From the NCBI RefSeq assembly GCF_030053595.1, contig NZ_JASGBQ010000005.1, positions 62,001-126,000 on the forward strand: a DNA stretch of 64,000 nt, read 5' to 3'. The notes under the pieces were generated by a model, which made no database searches, was not told the DNA's origin, and saw nothing but the letters and a program-made list of their open reading frames with translations. How positions within the stretch are numbered: position 1 is the stretch's first letter; the number at the start of each line of letters is the position of its first letter. A program made the position numbers and the translations under genes. Source of the DNA: Fusibacillus kribbianus (GTDB lineage Bacteria > Bacillota > Clostridia > Lachnospirales > Lachnospiraceae). This document shows, piece after piece, positions 19,623 through 27,137 of the stretch.

Positions 19623-19691
19623 ATGAAGAAGATGTTAGAGAGATTTGAAGAGCTGCTGGAAGAATATTACGATAGTTTTTCCCACAAATAA
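19623..19691 (+). CDS. Very small protein (22 residues), unknown
   Basis: Begins MKKMLERFEELLEEYY and ends with a short Ser/His/Lys tail. AAAGGAGGATGCATT gives a near-perfect ribosome site seven bases before the ATG. A promoter lies upstream and a hairpin with T-run lies just downstream, so it is a complete stand-alone transcription unit. The peptide would form one amphipathic, strongly acidic helix with Leu/Phe on one face; no signal sequence. It is between two convergently or divergently placed minus-strand genes and is not an antisense shadow of either. Function unknown; a helical partner-binding peptide or a leader for a small RNA are both possible. Confidence 0.6.
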   Translation: MKKMLERFEELLEEYYDSFSHK

Positions 19692-19723
19692 ATTACACCA
19701 TCTACATTTTACAGTTTCCCTTC

Positions 19724-19763
19724 GGGAGGACATCTGACAAGATGCCCTCCCCCCTTTGTTTTT
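19724..19763 (+). terminator. Intrinsic terminator of the 22-residue peptide gene
   Basis: GGGAGGACATCT pairs with AGATGCCCTCCC (one mismatch, four-base loop), followed by a T-rich stretch (19755-19763). Confidence 0.7.
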
Positions 19764-19769
19764 CGGGAA

Positions 19770-20921
19770 TTATTTTCTGCTCTGCTTCCGCCCGCGGCAG
19801 AAAGCTGCCTCCACCGAATAATCTTCATTTAAAACAACGATATCCGCATCATACCCGGCACACAGCTTTCCCTTTCTGTTGTCGATTCCCAGACATTCCG
19901 CCGGATTGACTGTACAGGCATTGACTGCAGTATCAAAGGGGACAAGCGCCTCCTCCACCAGGATCCGAAGGCCCTCATTCATCCGCAGCGTACTTCCCGC
20001 AATGGTATCGGTTCCCGTAAGTCTGGCCACCCCCTGTTCATCCACCGTCACCGGATGACCGCCCAGACTGTAGCCGTCCCCCGGAGGCAGTCCCTTGGCT
20101 CTCATGGAATCTGTGATCAGAATTCCCCGTCCTCTCTCCTTTTCGTGGAAAAAGGCATTGATGGCAGCCAAATGGCTGTGAAACCCATCGGCGATGAGTT
20201 CCCCGTAAAGCTCCCGGAGACGGAAGGCCGCCCCCACAAGCCCCGGTTTCCTGTGATGATATCCTGTCATGCCATTATAGACATGGGTCATGGAGGTGAC
20301 GCCATTGGCCACGGCCATAACCGCCTGTTCAAAAGAGGCGGAGGAATGGCCCATGGAAACCACAACTCCCGTCCTTCTGCAGTACTTCGTGAGAGCATAG
20401 TCCTCATCGTGCTCCGGTGCCAGGGTAATATAACGGATCATGCCTCCCGCAGCAGTCTGATAGGCCTGAAACTCCTCCACCGAGGCTTTTGCTACGGCCT
20501 CCGGCGGCTGGGCGCCCTTGTATTCCATATTCAGGTAGGGCCCCTCCAGGTGAACTCCCAGGATCTCAGCCCCTTCATATCCCGTTTCCGCCACCGACGC
20601 TACATTGGCAAGGGCTTTTTTTAACACAGGCAAAAGACTCGTCACCGTGGTGGGAAGAAAGGACGTCACTCCCTCCTCCGGGAGACGCCTGGCCCATGCC
20701 TTTAACCCCTCCGGCTCTCCGTCATTTGTGTCAAAGCCGTAGGCGCCGTGAGTATGAATGTCGATAAACCCCGGAAGGATCCGTCTGTCACCGTAATCTT
20801 CATCGGCCGCTCCTGTATGATAAGACAACACCTGCTCAATTTTCCCTTCTGAAATCACGATCCGGGCCGGCATAAACTGTCCCGCCAGCCAGACCCGTCT
20901 GCTCTTGATCACCCTTGTCAC
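19770..20921 (-). CDS. nagA: N-acetylglucosamine-6-phosphate deacetylase
   Basis: Hydrolyses GlcNAc-6-phosphate to glucosamine-6-phosphate and acetate in the cytoplasm. 383 residues from a GTG start with AAGGAGG seven bases upstream (19770-20921). Amidohydrolase marks: PGFIDIHTHGAYGFDT (metal His pair), LGVHLEGPYLN, VSMGHSSASFEQA, MTHVYNGMTGYHHR and TDSMRAKGLPPG. Last gene of the six-gene GlcNAc operon, 44 bases after nagB. Confidence 0.95.
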   Translation of the reverse strand: MTRVIKSRRVWLAGQFMPARIVISEGKIEQVLSYHTGAADEDYGDRRILPGFIDIHTHGAYGFDTNDGEPEGLKAWARRLPEEGVTSFLPTTVTSLLPVLKKALANVASVAETGYEGAEILGVHLEGPYLNMEYKGAQPPEAVAKASVEEFQAYQTAAGGMIRYITLAPEHDEDYALTKYCRRTGVVVSMGHSSASFEQAVMAVANGVTSMTHVYNGMTGYHHRKPGLVGAAFRLRELYGELIADGFHSHLAAINAFFHEKERGRGILITDSMRAKGLPPGDGYSLGGHPVTVDEQGVARLTGTDTIAGSTLRMNEGLRILVEEALVPFDTAVNACTVNPAECLGIDNRKGKLCAGYDADIVVLNEDYSVEAAFCRGRKQSRK

Positions 20922-20965
20922 GAAAACGCCTCCTTCTCTGTCCGCCTGAACCATCTTCCTCTGAA

Positions 20966-21703
20966 TCAAAGCATGTCCCGCACCTTCCAAAGAGCCTCCT
21001 CGTCGGCCACCACCACCGCATCGGAATGGATCTGAAGGACAGAGGCCGGTACCTTTGGAGTCACCGGACCGAAAAAGGCGGTCCTTACCATAGCGGCCTT
21101 TTCTTTCCCGCTCACAGCCACCAGTACCTTTTTTGCCTGCATGATCGAACGGATCCCCATGGTATAGGCCTGTGCCGGCACCTCCTCATCCGGAGCAAAA
21201 AAGCGTCGGTTCGCGGAAATGGTGGATTCGCTTAAGGAAACGCAGTGGGTGTCCAGTTCAAACCGGTCGGAAGGCTCATTAAAACCGATATGGCCGTTGT
21301 GTCCCAACCCCAGAAGCTGCAGATCGATGGGACCCAGAGCCCGAAGAAGAGCCTCATAAGCCCGGCAGGCCTTCTCTGCATTTTCCTCTGTCCCGTCGGG
21401 CAGATGACAACGCTCCGGCAAAAGGTTGACATGCTTAAAAAAATTCTCATTCATAAAATAATGATAGCTCTGTTTGTTCCATTTGTCCAAGCCTTTATAC
21501 TCATCCAGGTTGACCGTTGTCACCCGGGAAAAATCCAGATCTCCCTTTTCATACCATTCAATGAGCTTCCGATAGGCTCCCACCGGTGTTTCGCCGGTGG
21601 CCAGCCCCAAAACGCTGTCCGGCTTTCCGATGACCTGGGCCGAAATGATATTGGCCGCCTTCCGGCTCATATCCTGATAATCCTTTGCTCTTATGATTCT
21701 CAC
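20966..21703 (-). CDS. nagB: Glucosamine-6-phosphate deaminase
   Basis: Converts glucosamine-6-phosphate to fructose-6-phosphate and ammonia. 245 residues from the GTG at 21703, which has AAGGAGG seven bases upstream. Family motifs: LGLATGETPVGAYRKLI, TVNLDEYKGL with the catalytic Asp, LLGLGHNGHIGFNEP, and a C-terminal SDAVVVADEEAL. It follows the EIICB gene by about 30 bases, so it is co-transcribed with the sugar transporter. Confidence 0.95.
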   Translation of the reverse strand: MRIIRAKDYQDMSRKAANIISAQVIGKPDSVLGLATGETPVGAYRKLIEWYEKGDLDFSRVTTVNLDEYKGLDKWNKQSYHYFMNENFFKHVNLLPERCHLPDGTEENAEKACRAYEALLRALGPIDLQLLGLGHNGHIGFNEPSDRFELDTHCVSLSESTISANRRFFAPDEEVPAQAYTMGIRSIMQAKKVLVAVSGKEKAAMVRTAFFGPVTPKVPASVLQIHSDAVVVADEEALWKVRDML

Positions 21704-21734
21704 AGGTCTGCCTCCTTTCTCCCGTCTGTTTTTT

Positions 21735-23192
21735 TTACAGCAGCTTTTTGATCTCCTCCGCCACAAACTGTACTTTGGTTCCGACCACCACCTGGACCGA
21801 ATACTTTCCCGGGCGGATCACCCCGGCTACACCGGCGGACCGGATCTTTTTCTCGTCCACCTGGGTATAGTCCCCGATCTCAAACCGCAGTCTCGTCACA
21901 CAGTAATCCAGCTGCTTCACATTTTCCTTTCCGCCGATCCCTTCCAGGATCCGTACAGCCACAGCTGCAAAATCGCCGTCGGACAGCTGGACACTTTTTT
22001 CCGCTTCCGTATCGTCATCCTCACGGCCCGGCGTCTTCAAATCAAACTTCACAATAGCAAACCGGAATACCACATAATAGATGATTCCCACCACCACGCC
22101 GATGGGAATCACCATCCATGGATTCCGGGCCAGCGGCGTAAAAGAGCTCAACACCAGATCAATGGCGCCTCCGGAAAAAGAAAAACCGGCGCGGACAGGC
22201 AGAGCCGCCGTCACTCCCATGGTAATACCGGCAAGGGCCGCATGCACCAGATAAAGCCCCGGCGCCAGAAACATAAAGGCAAACTCGATGGGCTCCGTCA
22301 CTCCTGTAAAAAAGGAACAGAAGGCTGCCGACAGAAGAAGACCGTAGGCGGTCTTCTTCTGTTCCGGCTTTGCCGTATGATACATGGCAAGGCAGGCAGC
22401 CGGAAGACCGAACATCATAAACGGAAAATAGCCGCTCATATACATGCCCGTCTGACCGTAAACACCGGTATTCCCCCAGAAATTGGTCAGATCCGCGATT
22501 CCCGCCACGTCAAACCAGAACACGGAATTCAGAGCATGATGGAGGCCGAAGGGAATCAACAGACGGTTGAAGAACACATAGATGCCGGCGCCAAAGGCTC
22601 CCATTCCCACGAATGCCTTTCCAAGGGCCACCAGACCGCCGTAAACCAGGGGCCATACGAAAAACAGGACTCCGGATGCCACAATGGAAAAGAAGGCTGT
22701 GACAATGGCAACCGCCCGCTTTCCGCTGAAAAAGGACAGGGCATCGGGAAGCTTTGTCTCCCTGAAGCGGTTATAGGAGCCGGAGCCGATGAGACCGGCC
22801 AGGATCCCCACAAACTGGTTTCCGATCTTTGCGAAGGCGGCATCGGCCTCCGCACCGGTCAGAGCCGCCACGGTACCGGTACTCAGAAGACTGGTGATCA
22901 TCAGATAGGATACCAGGCCGGAAAGGGCAGCCGTTCCGTCATGATCCACCGACATACCAGCGGCAACACCGATGGCAAACAGGATAGCCATATTGTCGAT
23001 GAGCGCGCCGCCTGCTTTGATCAGAAATACACCGATCGTATAGGCAAGGCCTCCTGTCGTAAAGCCTGCCACCTCACCGGCCATGGCAGCCGGAGCAAGA
23101 ATATAGCCGATGCCCATGAGAATCCCGGAAACGGGCAGAACCGCAACCGGAAGCATCAGAGATTTTCCCAACCGCTGAAAATATTTCATCAT
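21735..23192 (-). CDS. nagE: PTS GlcNAc-specific EIICB component
   Basis: Membrane permease that takes up and phosphorylates N-acetylglucosamine. 485 residues: EIIC (about 1-370, roughly ten hydrophobic segments, with the substrate loop containing TGVTEPIEFAFMFLAPGLY) and a C-terminal EIIB whose phospho-Cys lies in LDYCVTRLRFEI. EIIA is a separate gene in the same operon, unlike the three-domain NagE of enterics. GAGGGA precedes the first of two ATGs. GlcNAc specificity rests on the adjoining nagBA genes and sequence resemblance; glucosamine is an alternative substrate. Confidence 0.9.
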   Translation of the reverse strand: MMKYFQRLGKSLMLPVAVLPVSGILMGIGYILAPAAMAGEVAGFTTGGLAYTIGVFLIKAGGALIDNMAILFAIGVAAGMSVDHDGTAALSGLVSYLMITSLLSTGTVAALTGAEADAAFAKIGNQFVGILAGLIGSGSYNRFRETKLPDALSFFSGKRAVAIVTAFFSIVASGVLFFVWPLVYGGLVALGKAFVGMGAFGAGIYVFFNRLLIPFGLHHALNSVFWFDVAGIADLTNFWGNTGVYGQTGMYMSGYFPFMMFGLPAACLAMYHTAKPEQKKTAYGLLLSAAFCSFFTGVTEPIEFAFMFLAPGLYLVHAALAGITMGVTAALPVRAGFSFSGGAIDLVLSSFTPLARNPWMVIPIGVVVGIIYYVVFRFAIVKFDLKTPGREDDDTEAEKSVQLSDGDFAAVAVRILEGIGGKENVKQLDYCVTRLRFEIGDYTQVDEKKIRSAGVAGVIRPGKYSVQVVVGTKVQFVAEEIKKLL

Positions 23193-23212
23193 AGTCGTTC
23201 CCTCAGTCTTTC

Positions 23213-23470
23213 TTACAGATTTTCTTCCATGAAGGAAAGAAGGCCGGCTGCCGCCTGCTCTTCATCCTCTCCCTCCACTGAAAATTCCACCGTCTGTCCC
23301 TGTTTTACAGCCAGGAGCATCACGGACAGGATCTGTTTTGCATTCCCCTGTTTTCCATTAGCTTCCAGACTCACAGTGCTTTTAAATTCCGATGCCCTTT
23401 TCGCCAGAAGCCCAGCCGGTCTTGCATGGATCCCCAGCTCATCGGTAATCGTATACGAAAATCGCTTCAT
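23213..23470 (-). CDS. HPr-like phosphocarrier lacking regulatory Ser46
   Basis: Carries phosphate from EI to EIIA. 85 residues, normal size. His15 is in GIHARPAG. Aligning from that His, position 46 is Gln (NAKQILSVM) where Bacillus HPr has the Ser that HPr kinase phosphorylates (NLKSIMGVM). A protein like this can pass phosphate through the PTS but should not serve as P-Ser-HPr corepressor with CcpA. It overlaps the EI gene by four bases, as part of a self-contained phosphorelay operon. The cell should hold another, canonical HPr elsewhere. Confidence 0.9.
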   Translation of the reverse strand: MKRFSYTITDELGIHARPAGLLAKRASEFKSTVSLEANGKQGNAKQILSVMLLAVKQGQTVEFSVEGEDEEQAAAGLLSFMEENL

Positions 23471-25104
23471 CCCGCTTCTCCTTTCTGTCCAATGGCCCGT
23501 ACGGCCCTCCGTACCTCCAGCACGCTGGAAACAGAAACGGAAAGCTCATCGACCTCCATATCCAAAAATGCTTCTGTCAGGCTGGTGTCCGCAGCCAGTT
23601 CGCCGCAGATACCGGCCCAGATACCGGCACGATGGGCGTTTTCCACCGTCATGCGGATCAAACGCAAAACCGCCTCATGGTGAGGATCATAAAAAGGCTC
23701 CAACGCCTCATTCTGCCTGTCAATGGCCAGGGTGTACTGAGTCAGATCATTTGTTCCGATACTGAAAAAGTCCACCTCTCCGGCCAGAATATCGCTGATG
23801 AGAGCAGCTGCCGGCGTCTCAATCATGATACCGATCTCCACCTCTCCGACAGCCCTTCCTTCCCGCAAAAGGCTCTCCCTGACTTCCCCTGCCAGCTTTT
23901 TTACCTGTCTGATTTCCACTTCTGAAATGATCATGGGAAACATGACTGCCGCGTTTCCGTACACAGCTGCCCGGTAAATGGCCCGAAGCTGGGTCCTTAA
24001 AAGCTCCGGATCGGAAAGACAGAGGCGGATGGCCCGAAAGCCCATAGCCGGATTCTCCTCCGTCTTAAGGCCCAGATAATCCACCTGCTTGTCGGCTCCG
24101 ATGTCCAGTGTCCGGATCACCACCTTCTTTCCCGCCATACAGGAAAACACCTCTTTATAAATTTCATACTGCTCCTCCTCAGAGGGAGGCTCTCCCCTTC
24201 CCAGATACAAAAATTCGCTGCGGAACAGACCGATACCTCCGGCGTCCTCCCTGAGGGCCAGCCTTGCATCGGAAGCACTTCCGATATTGGCAAAGATATC
24301 GACAGACCGTCCGTCTGAAGTGATGTTTTCTTTTCCCTTCAGCTCCTCAAGACCGCTCCGGTATCTGTCCGCTTCCATCTTTTTTTTGACAGCCGCTTCC
24401 AGAAGCTCCTCCGCCGGTTCGATCAGAAGCGTTCCTTCACCGGCATCCACCACGGCACGCTTCCCATGATATTCCGGCTTAAGCTCCACCTCCGTCTGCA
24501 CCAGAGCCGGAATATTCATGGACCGGGCCAGGATCGCCGTATGAGAGTTGGCAGAGCCCTTCCTGGTCACAATGGCTAACAGCTTATTTTTGTCCATCTG
24601 CACCGTCTCACTGGGCGAGAGATCCTCTGCCAGCAGAATCACCGGCTCCGCCGAATCCAGGCTGCCGCCGCCAAAGCCCGTCAGGATCCGTACAAGCCTG
24701 GAGGCAATGTCCAGCACATCGGCGCTTCTTGCTTTCATGTACTCATCCTCCATGGAGGCAAAGGCCTCTGCAAAGCTTTCTCCCGCCTGATGGACGGCAT
24801 ATTCCGCATTCACATGGCCCTGAAAGATGGCGTCCCGGATACTGTCCAGAAAGCTTTCGTCCTGAAGCATCATGCTGTGGATCTCAAAAATCAGGGCCTC
24901 CTCGCCGCCGATCTCCTTCCTGGCCTTCTCATAAAGCTCTGAAAGCTCCCTTGCCGCCTCTTTCCTGGCCTCCTCAAACCGGTCCAGCTCCGATTTCTCG
25001 TCCTCCACAAGCCTTTTATTTAAAACGGCATTTTCTTTCTCGTAAAGATACAGCCTGCCGATGGCAATTCCTTTTCCCACACATTTTCCCGAAACTCTGA
25101 TCAT
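23467..25104 (-). CDS. ptsI: PTS enzyme I
   Basis: Moves phosphate from phosphoenolpyruvate to HPr. 545 residues, slightly shorter than the usual 570. N-terminal HPr-binding domain, then the phospho-His in GSANSHTAILARSMNIPALV, the PEP-binding barrel with GIGLFRSEFLYLGR and EIGIMIETPAAAL, SIGTNDLTQYTLAIDR, and the catalytic Cys in GICGELAAD. Coupled to the HPr gene by a four-base overlap and 33 bases downstream of the EIIA gene. Probably a sugar-dedicated paralogue, given the operon context. Confidence 0.95.
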   Translation of the reverse strand: MIRVSGKCVGKGIAIGRLYLYEKENAVLNKRLVEDEKSELDRFEEARKEAARELSELYEKARKEIGGEEALIFEIHSMMLQDESFLDSIRDAIFQGHVNAEYAVHQAGESFAEAFASMEDEYMKARSADVLDIASRLVRILTGFGGGSLDSAEPVILLAEDLSPSETVQMDKNKLLAIVTRKGSANSHTAILARSMNIPALVQTEVELKPEYHGKRAVVDAGEGTLLIEPAEELLEAAVKKKMEADRYRSGLEELKGKENITSDGRSVDIFANIGSASDARLALREDAGGIGLFRSEFLYLGRGEPPSEEEQYEIYKEVFSCMAGKKVVIRTLDIGADKQVDYLGLKTEENPAMGFRAIRLCLSDPELLRTQLRAIYRAAVYGNAAVMFPMIISEVEIRQVKKLAGEVRESLLREGRAVGEVEIGIMIETPAAALISDILAGEVDFFSIGTNDLTQYTLAIDRQNEALEPFYDPHHEAVLRLIRMTVENAHRAGIWAGICGELAADTSLTEAFLDMEVDELSVSVSSVLEVRRAVRAIGQKGEAG

Positions 25105-25137
25105 CCTGTTTCTCTGCCTTTCTTCCTGTCACTGATT

Positions 25138-25617
25138 TCATTTCGTAAGCTCCAGGCAGGTCTCTCCTGGCCGTTTCCTGCCGGTTTTTGCCTCCACGGA
25201 AGAAAACTCAGAGGTGTTGCAGACGATCACCGGAGTGATGCTCTCATATCCTGCATTCTTTATAAAAGAAATATCCGCTTCCAGAAGAAGCTCCCCCCTT
25301 TTCACCCGACTTCCCGCCTCTGTCCTCACAGAGAAGCCGTTTCCCTCCAGCTTCACCGTGTCCAGTCCCACATGGATCAGGATCTCAGCCCCCTCATCAG
25401 AGGTGACTGCCACCGCATGCCCGGTGGGAAACACAGTGGTCACCGTTCCGTCGCAGGGAGCGTATATCCTTCCCTCCGCCGGAAGTACCGCGATGCCCTT
25501 TCCCAGAATTTCTTCCCGAAAGGTGGGATCCGTCACTTCCTTTAAGGAAACATACTCCCCGGAGACGGGAGCCCCAACCTCTATGACGTTCTTTTTCCGA
25601 AAACTGAATAATCCCAT
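25138..25617 (-). CDS. PTS EIIA component, glucose family
   Basis: Cytoplasmic phosphocarrier between HPr and EIIB. 159 residues. Glc-family marks: VSGEYVSLKEVTDPTF, YAPCDGTVTTVFPTGHAVAV, and the phospho-His in ILIHVGLDTVKLEG. First gene of the operon EIIA-EI-HPr-EIICB-nagB-nagA. The 200 bases upstream contain only a weak -10-like TAATAC and the terminator of the DUF2935 gene; no antiterminator-protein target was recognised. Confidence 0.92.
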   Translation of the reverse strand: MGLFSFRKKNVIEVGAPVSGEYVSLKEVTDPTFREEILGKGIAVLPAEGRIYAPCDGTVTTVFPTGHAVAVTSDEGAEILIHVGLDTVKLEGNGFSVRTEAGSRVKRGELLLEADISFIKNAGYESITPVIVCNTSEFSSVEAKTGRKRPGETCLELTK

Positions 25618-25745
25618 GCGCTTTTCCTCCGCGTTCTGTCAATTGCCGCCGGCAGCCGCCTGCAAATCCTGTATTATTCTTTATCAGAACAGCACAAATC
25701 ATTCATTTGAAGGAGAAGAATTTAAAATTTTTATTTTTGCACAGC

Positions 25746-25764
25746 AAAAAGGAGCCATTGCTCC
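25746..25764 (-). terminator. Short intrinsic terminator after the DUF2935 gene
   Basis: GGAGC-AATG-GCTCC followed by five T on the minus strand, about 55 bases after the DUF2935 stop and before the GlcNAc operon. The stem is only five pairs, so termination may be partial. Confidence 0.5.
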
Positions 25765-25817
25765 ATAGATGAAGTAATCACCCATTTTGCAATGACTCTG
25801 TTCCGACAGTTTCCCTG

Positions 25818-26747
25818 TCATTTACAGCTTTGTTTCCTTTTCTCTTTTTCTTCCAGAAGCCGAAGATAGTGGTTCGCCTCCCGCAGCACATGGTCCGCCA
25901 GCAAAGGAAGGATCACGGAGCGCACGCTGCAGCCGGTGATCCCATTTGTGCCGGCAGCCTTGAAATCTCTGTATTTCTCTGTGGTCTCCCGGTTTTTTCC
26001 GGTCAGTTCCTCTCTTACCCTTGAATCCTGTCTGACGGCGGTCTCCAGAAGAATTCCGTACTCTCTGGCAAAATCATTGGCTGTGTTGATCAGCTCACAT
26101 TCTGTCGGATCCAGGAGGCCGCGGATGAATTCCGCATGCTCCATCATGATCTGATTCCAGAATGCCTCCATGTTCTGGTTTTCCTCCTCTGCGCATCCCT
26201 GTTCGATTTCTCCGAGCCTTTGCCGGTACCATCTGGCCTCCCGCAGGATATGCTCGATCAGTAACGGATAATTGGAAGTGTAAAGACGGCAGCTTTCCAC
26301 ATCTGCAAGGATCCTTTCCTTCAGTGAGATCAGTCCTTCCAGAAGGACAAGAACCCTTCTGTTGAGATTCCGGACCTGCATAAGAAGTCTTCTGTTCTCC
26401 GGACAGGAATCCCTCTTATCCGCACCTCCGGGCCGCAGCCTCTCCTCTGCTCTGGTGATTCGGCTGTCAATGGGAATGCCGGTGAGCTTCTGTGTCTGCC
26501 GTTCTGCCTTCTCCGTATATTCCGTAACAGCCTCGCCGGACCTGAGAATTTCTCTTCTCACCATTCCGTCGGACAGGCGTACCGTTACATCCAGTGCACG
26601 CTCAAACTGCATTCTGTACCAGTCGGCCTGCTTTCTGTAATTCGTTTCCTTCTCCGGAAAGGATGCCAGAAGAAACAATGAATGCTCCTTCATGATCCGG
26701 CCAAAAAACAAATGAGTTTCCAGGGATCTGACAATATAGTTTTCCAT
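25818..26747 (-). CDS. DUF2935-family protein (two hemerythrin-like helical bundles)
   Basis: About 309 residues, all helical, with no signal peptide. The layout is duplicated: SLETHLFFGRIMKEHSLFL and IEHILREARWY in the first half, IMMEHAEFIRGLLDPTE and LADHVLREANHYLRLL in the second. The repeated E-H and H-x-x-x-E pairs are the likely metal ligands of this family. Biological role is not established. No good ribosome site is visible; ATG at 26747 (MENYIVRS) is my choice, TTG at 26762 is possible. Confidence 0.75.
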   Translation of the reverse strand: MENYIVRSLETHLFFGRIMKEHSLFLLASFPEKETNYRKQADWYRMQFERALDVTVRLSDGMVRREILRSGEAVTEYTEKAERQTQKLTGIPIDSRITRAEERLRPGGADKRDSCPENRRLLMQVRNLNRRVLVLLEGLISLKERILADVESCRLYTSNYPLLIEHILREARWYRQRLGEIEQGCAEEENQNMEAFWNQIMMEHAEFIRGLLDPTECELINTANDFAREYGILLETAVRQDSRVREELTGKNRETTEKYRDFKAAGTNGITGCSVRSVILPLLADHVLREANHYLRLLEEKEKRKQSCK

Positions 26748-26832
26748 ATTTCCGAATTTCAATGGGTTTTAATTCTAATGTATGCAGCGTCGGGGCGGTT
26801 CGTTCCATCCCGGCAGTCTGCAGGAAGTGCGT

Positions 26833-27042
26833 TTATTCCTGCTTTACCATACAATACCCGATTCCCACATGGGTCTGAATACATTTATTCTCTCTGTCCT
26901 TTTTCTCAAGCCCCATCAGATTATGAAGCGCTGGGGATTTCGGCATCTGCATAAGAGCCTGTCCGGCCAGTCTTTCTCCCTCTGAATACTGTTCATCTTC
27001 CATGCATTTTTTTATTTCACTGATTACTTTTTCTCTCTTCAA
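26833..27042 (-). CDS. Small chimeric reading frame: TPR-like start, KdpE-like tail
   Basis: 69 codons from a TTG start with AAGGAGG upstream. Residues 1-50 (KSPALHNLMGLEKKDRENK) resemble the TPR protein encoded at 29661-30017 (HSAIPHNLMGILMEREKNH). The last 15 residues (IQTHVGIGYCMVKQE) resemble the extreme C-terminus of the KdpE encoded at 30228-30935 (IETEIGIGYRMREH). The two source-like genes are neighbours three to four kilobases away. I read it as the scar of a deletion in a second copy of that pair, still open and possibly translated. Its ribosome site is inside the stem of a large hairpin, so expression is doubtful. Confidence 0.45.
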   Translation of the reverse strand: MKREKVISEIKKCMEDEQYSEGERLAGQALMQMPKSPALHNLMGLEKKDRENKCIQTHVGIGYCMVKQE

Positions 27043-27115
27043 AAAAAGCTGCCTCCTTATACATTTCTCGCATGAAAAATACTAGCATTTTCATGTTTAA
27101 AATGTATAAAGAGGC
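27041..27115 (-). terminator. Large hairpin with T-run after trkH (terminator or translational switch)
   Basis: Sixteen-base outer arms at 27100-27115 and 27051-27066 (one G-U pair), a symmetric internal loop, then eight-base inner arms CATGAAAA/TTTTCATG. On the minus strand it is followed three bases later by seven T (27047-27041). The outer arm contains the GGAGG that precedes the small chimeric frame, so pairing would hide that ribosome site. Confidence 0.65.
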
Positions 27116-27137
27116 TTTCAGGTCCTGTTAAGAATCT

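Noticed and set aside
21693-23765. 690-codon open frame on the plus strand
   Set aside because: Mirror of the EIICB, HPr and EI genes, His/Gly-rich in the way of reverse-complement GC-rich coding DNA; no start signal.
25618-25745. Antiterminator-protein target (LicT/GlcT type) before the PTS operon
   Set aside because: No conserved RAT sequence overlapping a terminator; the hairpin there belongs to the upstream gene.
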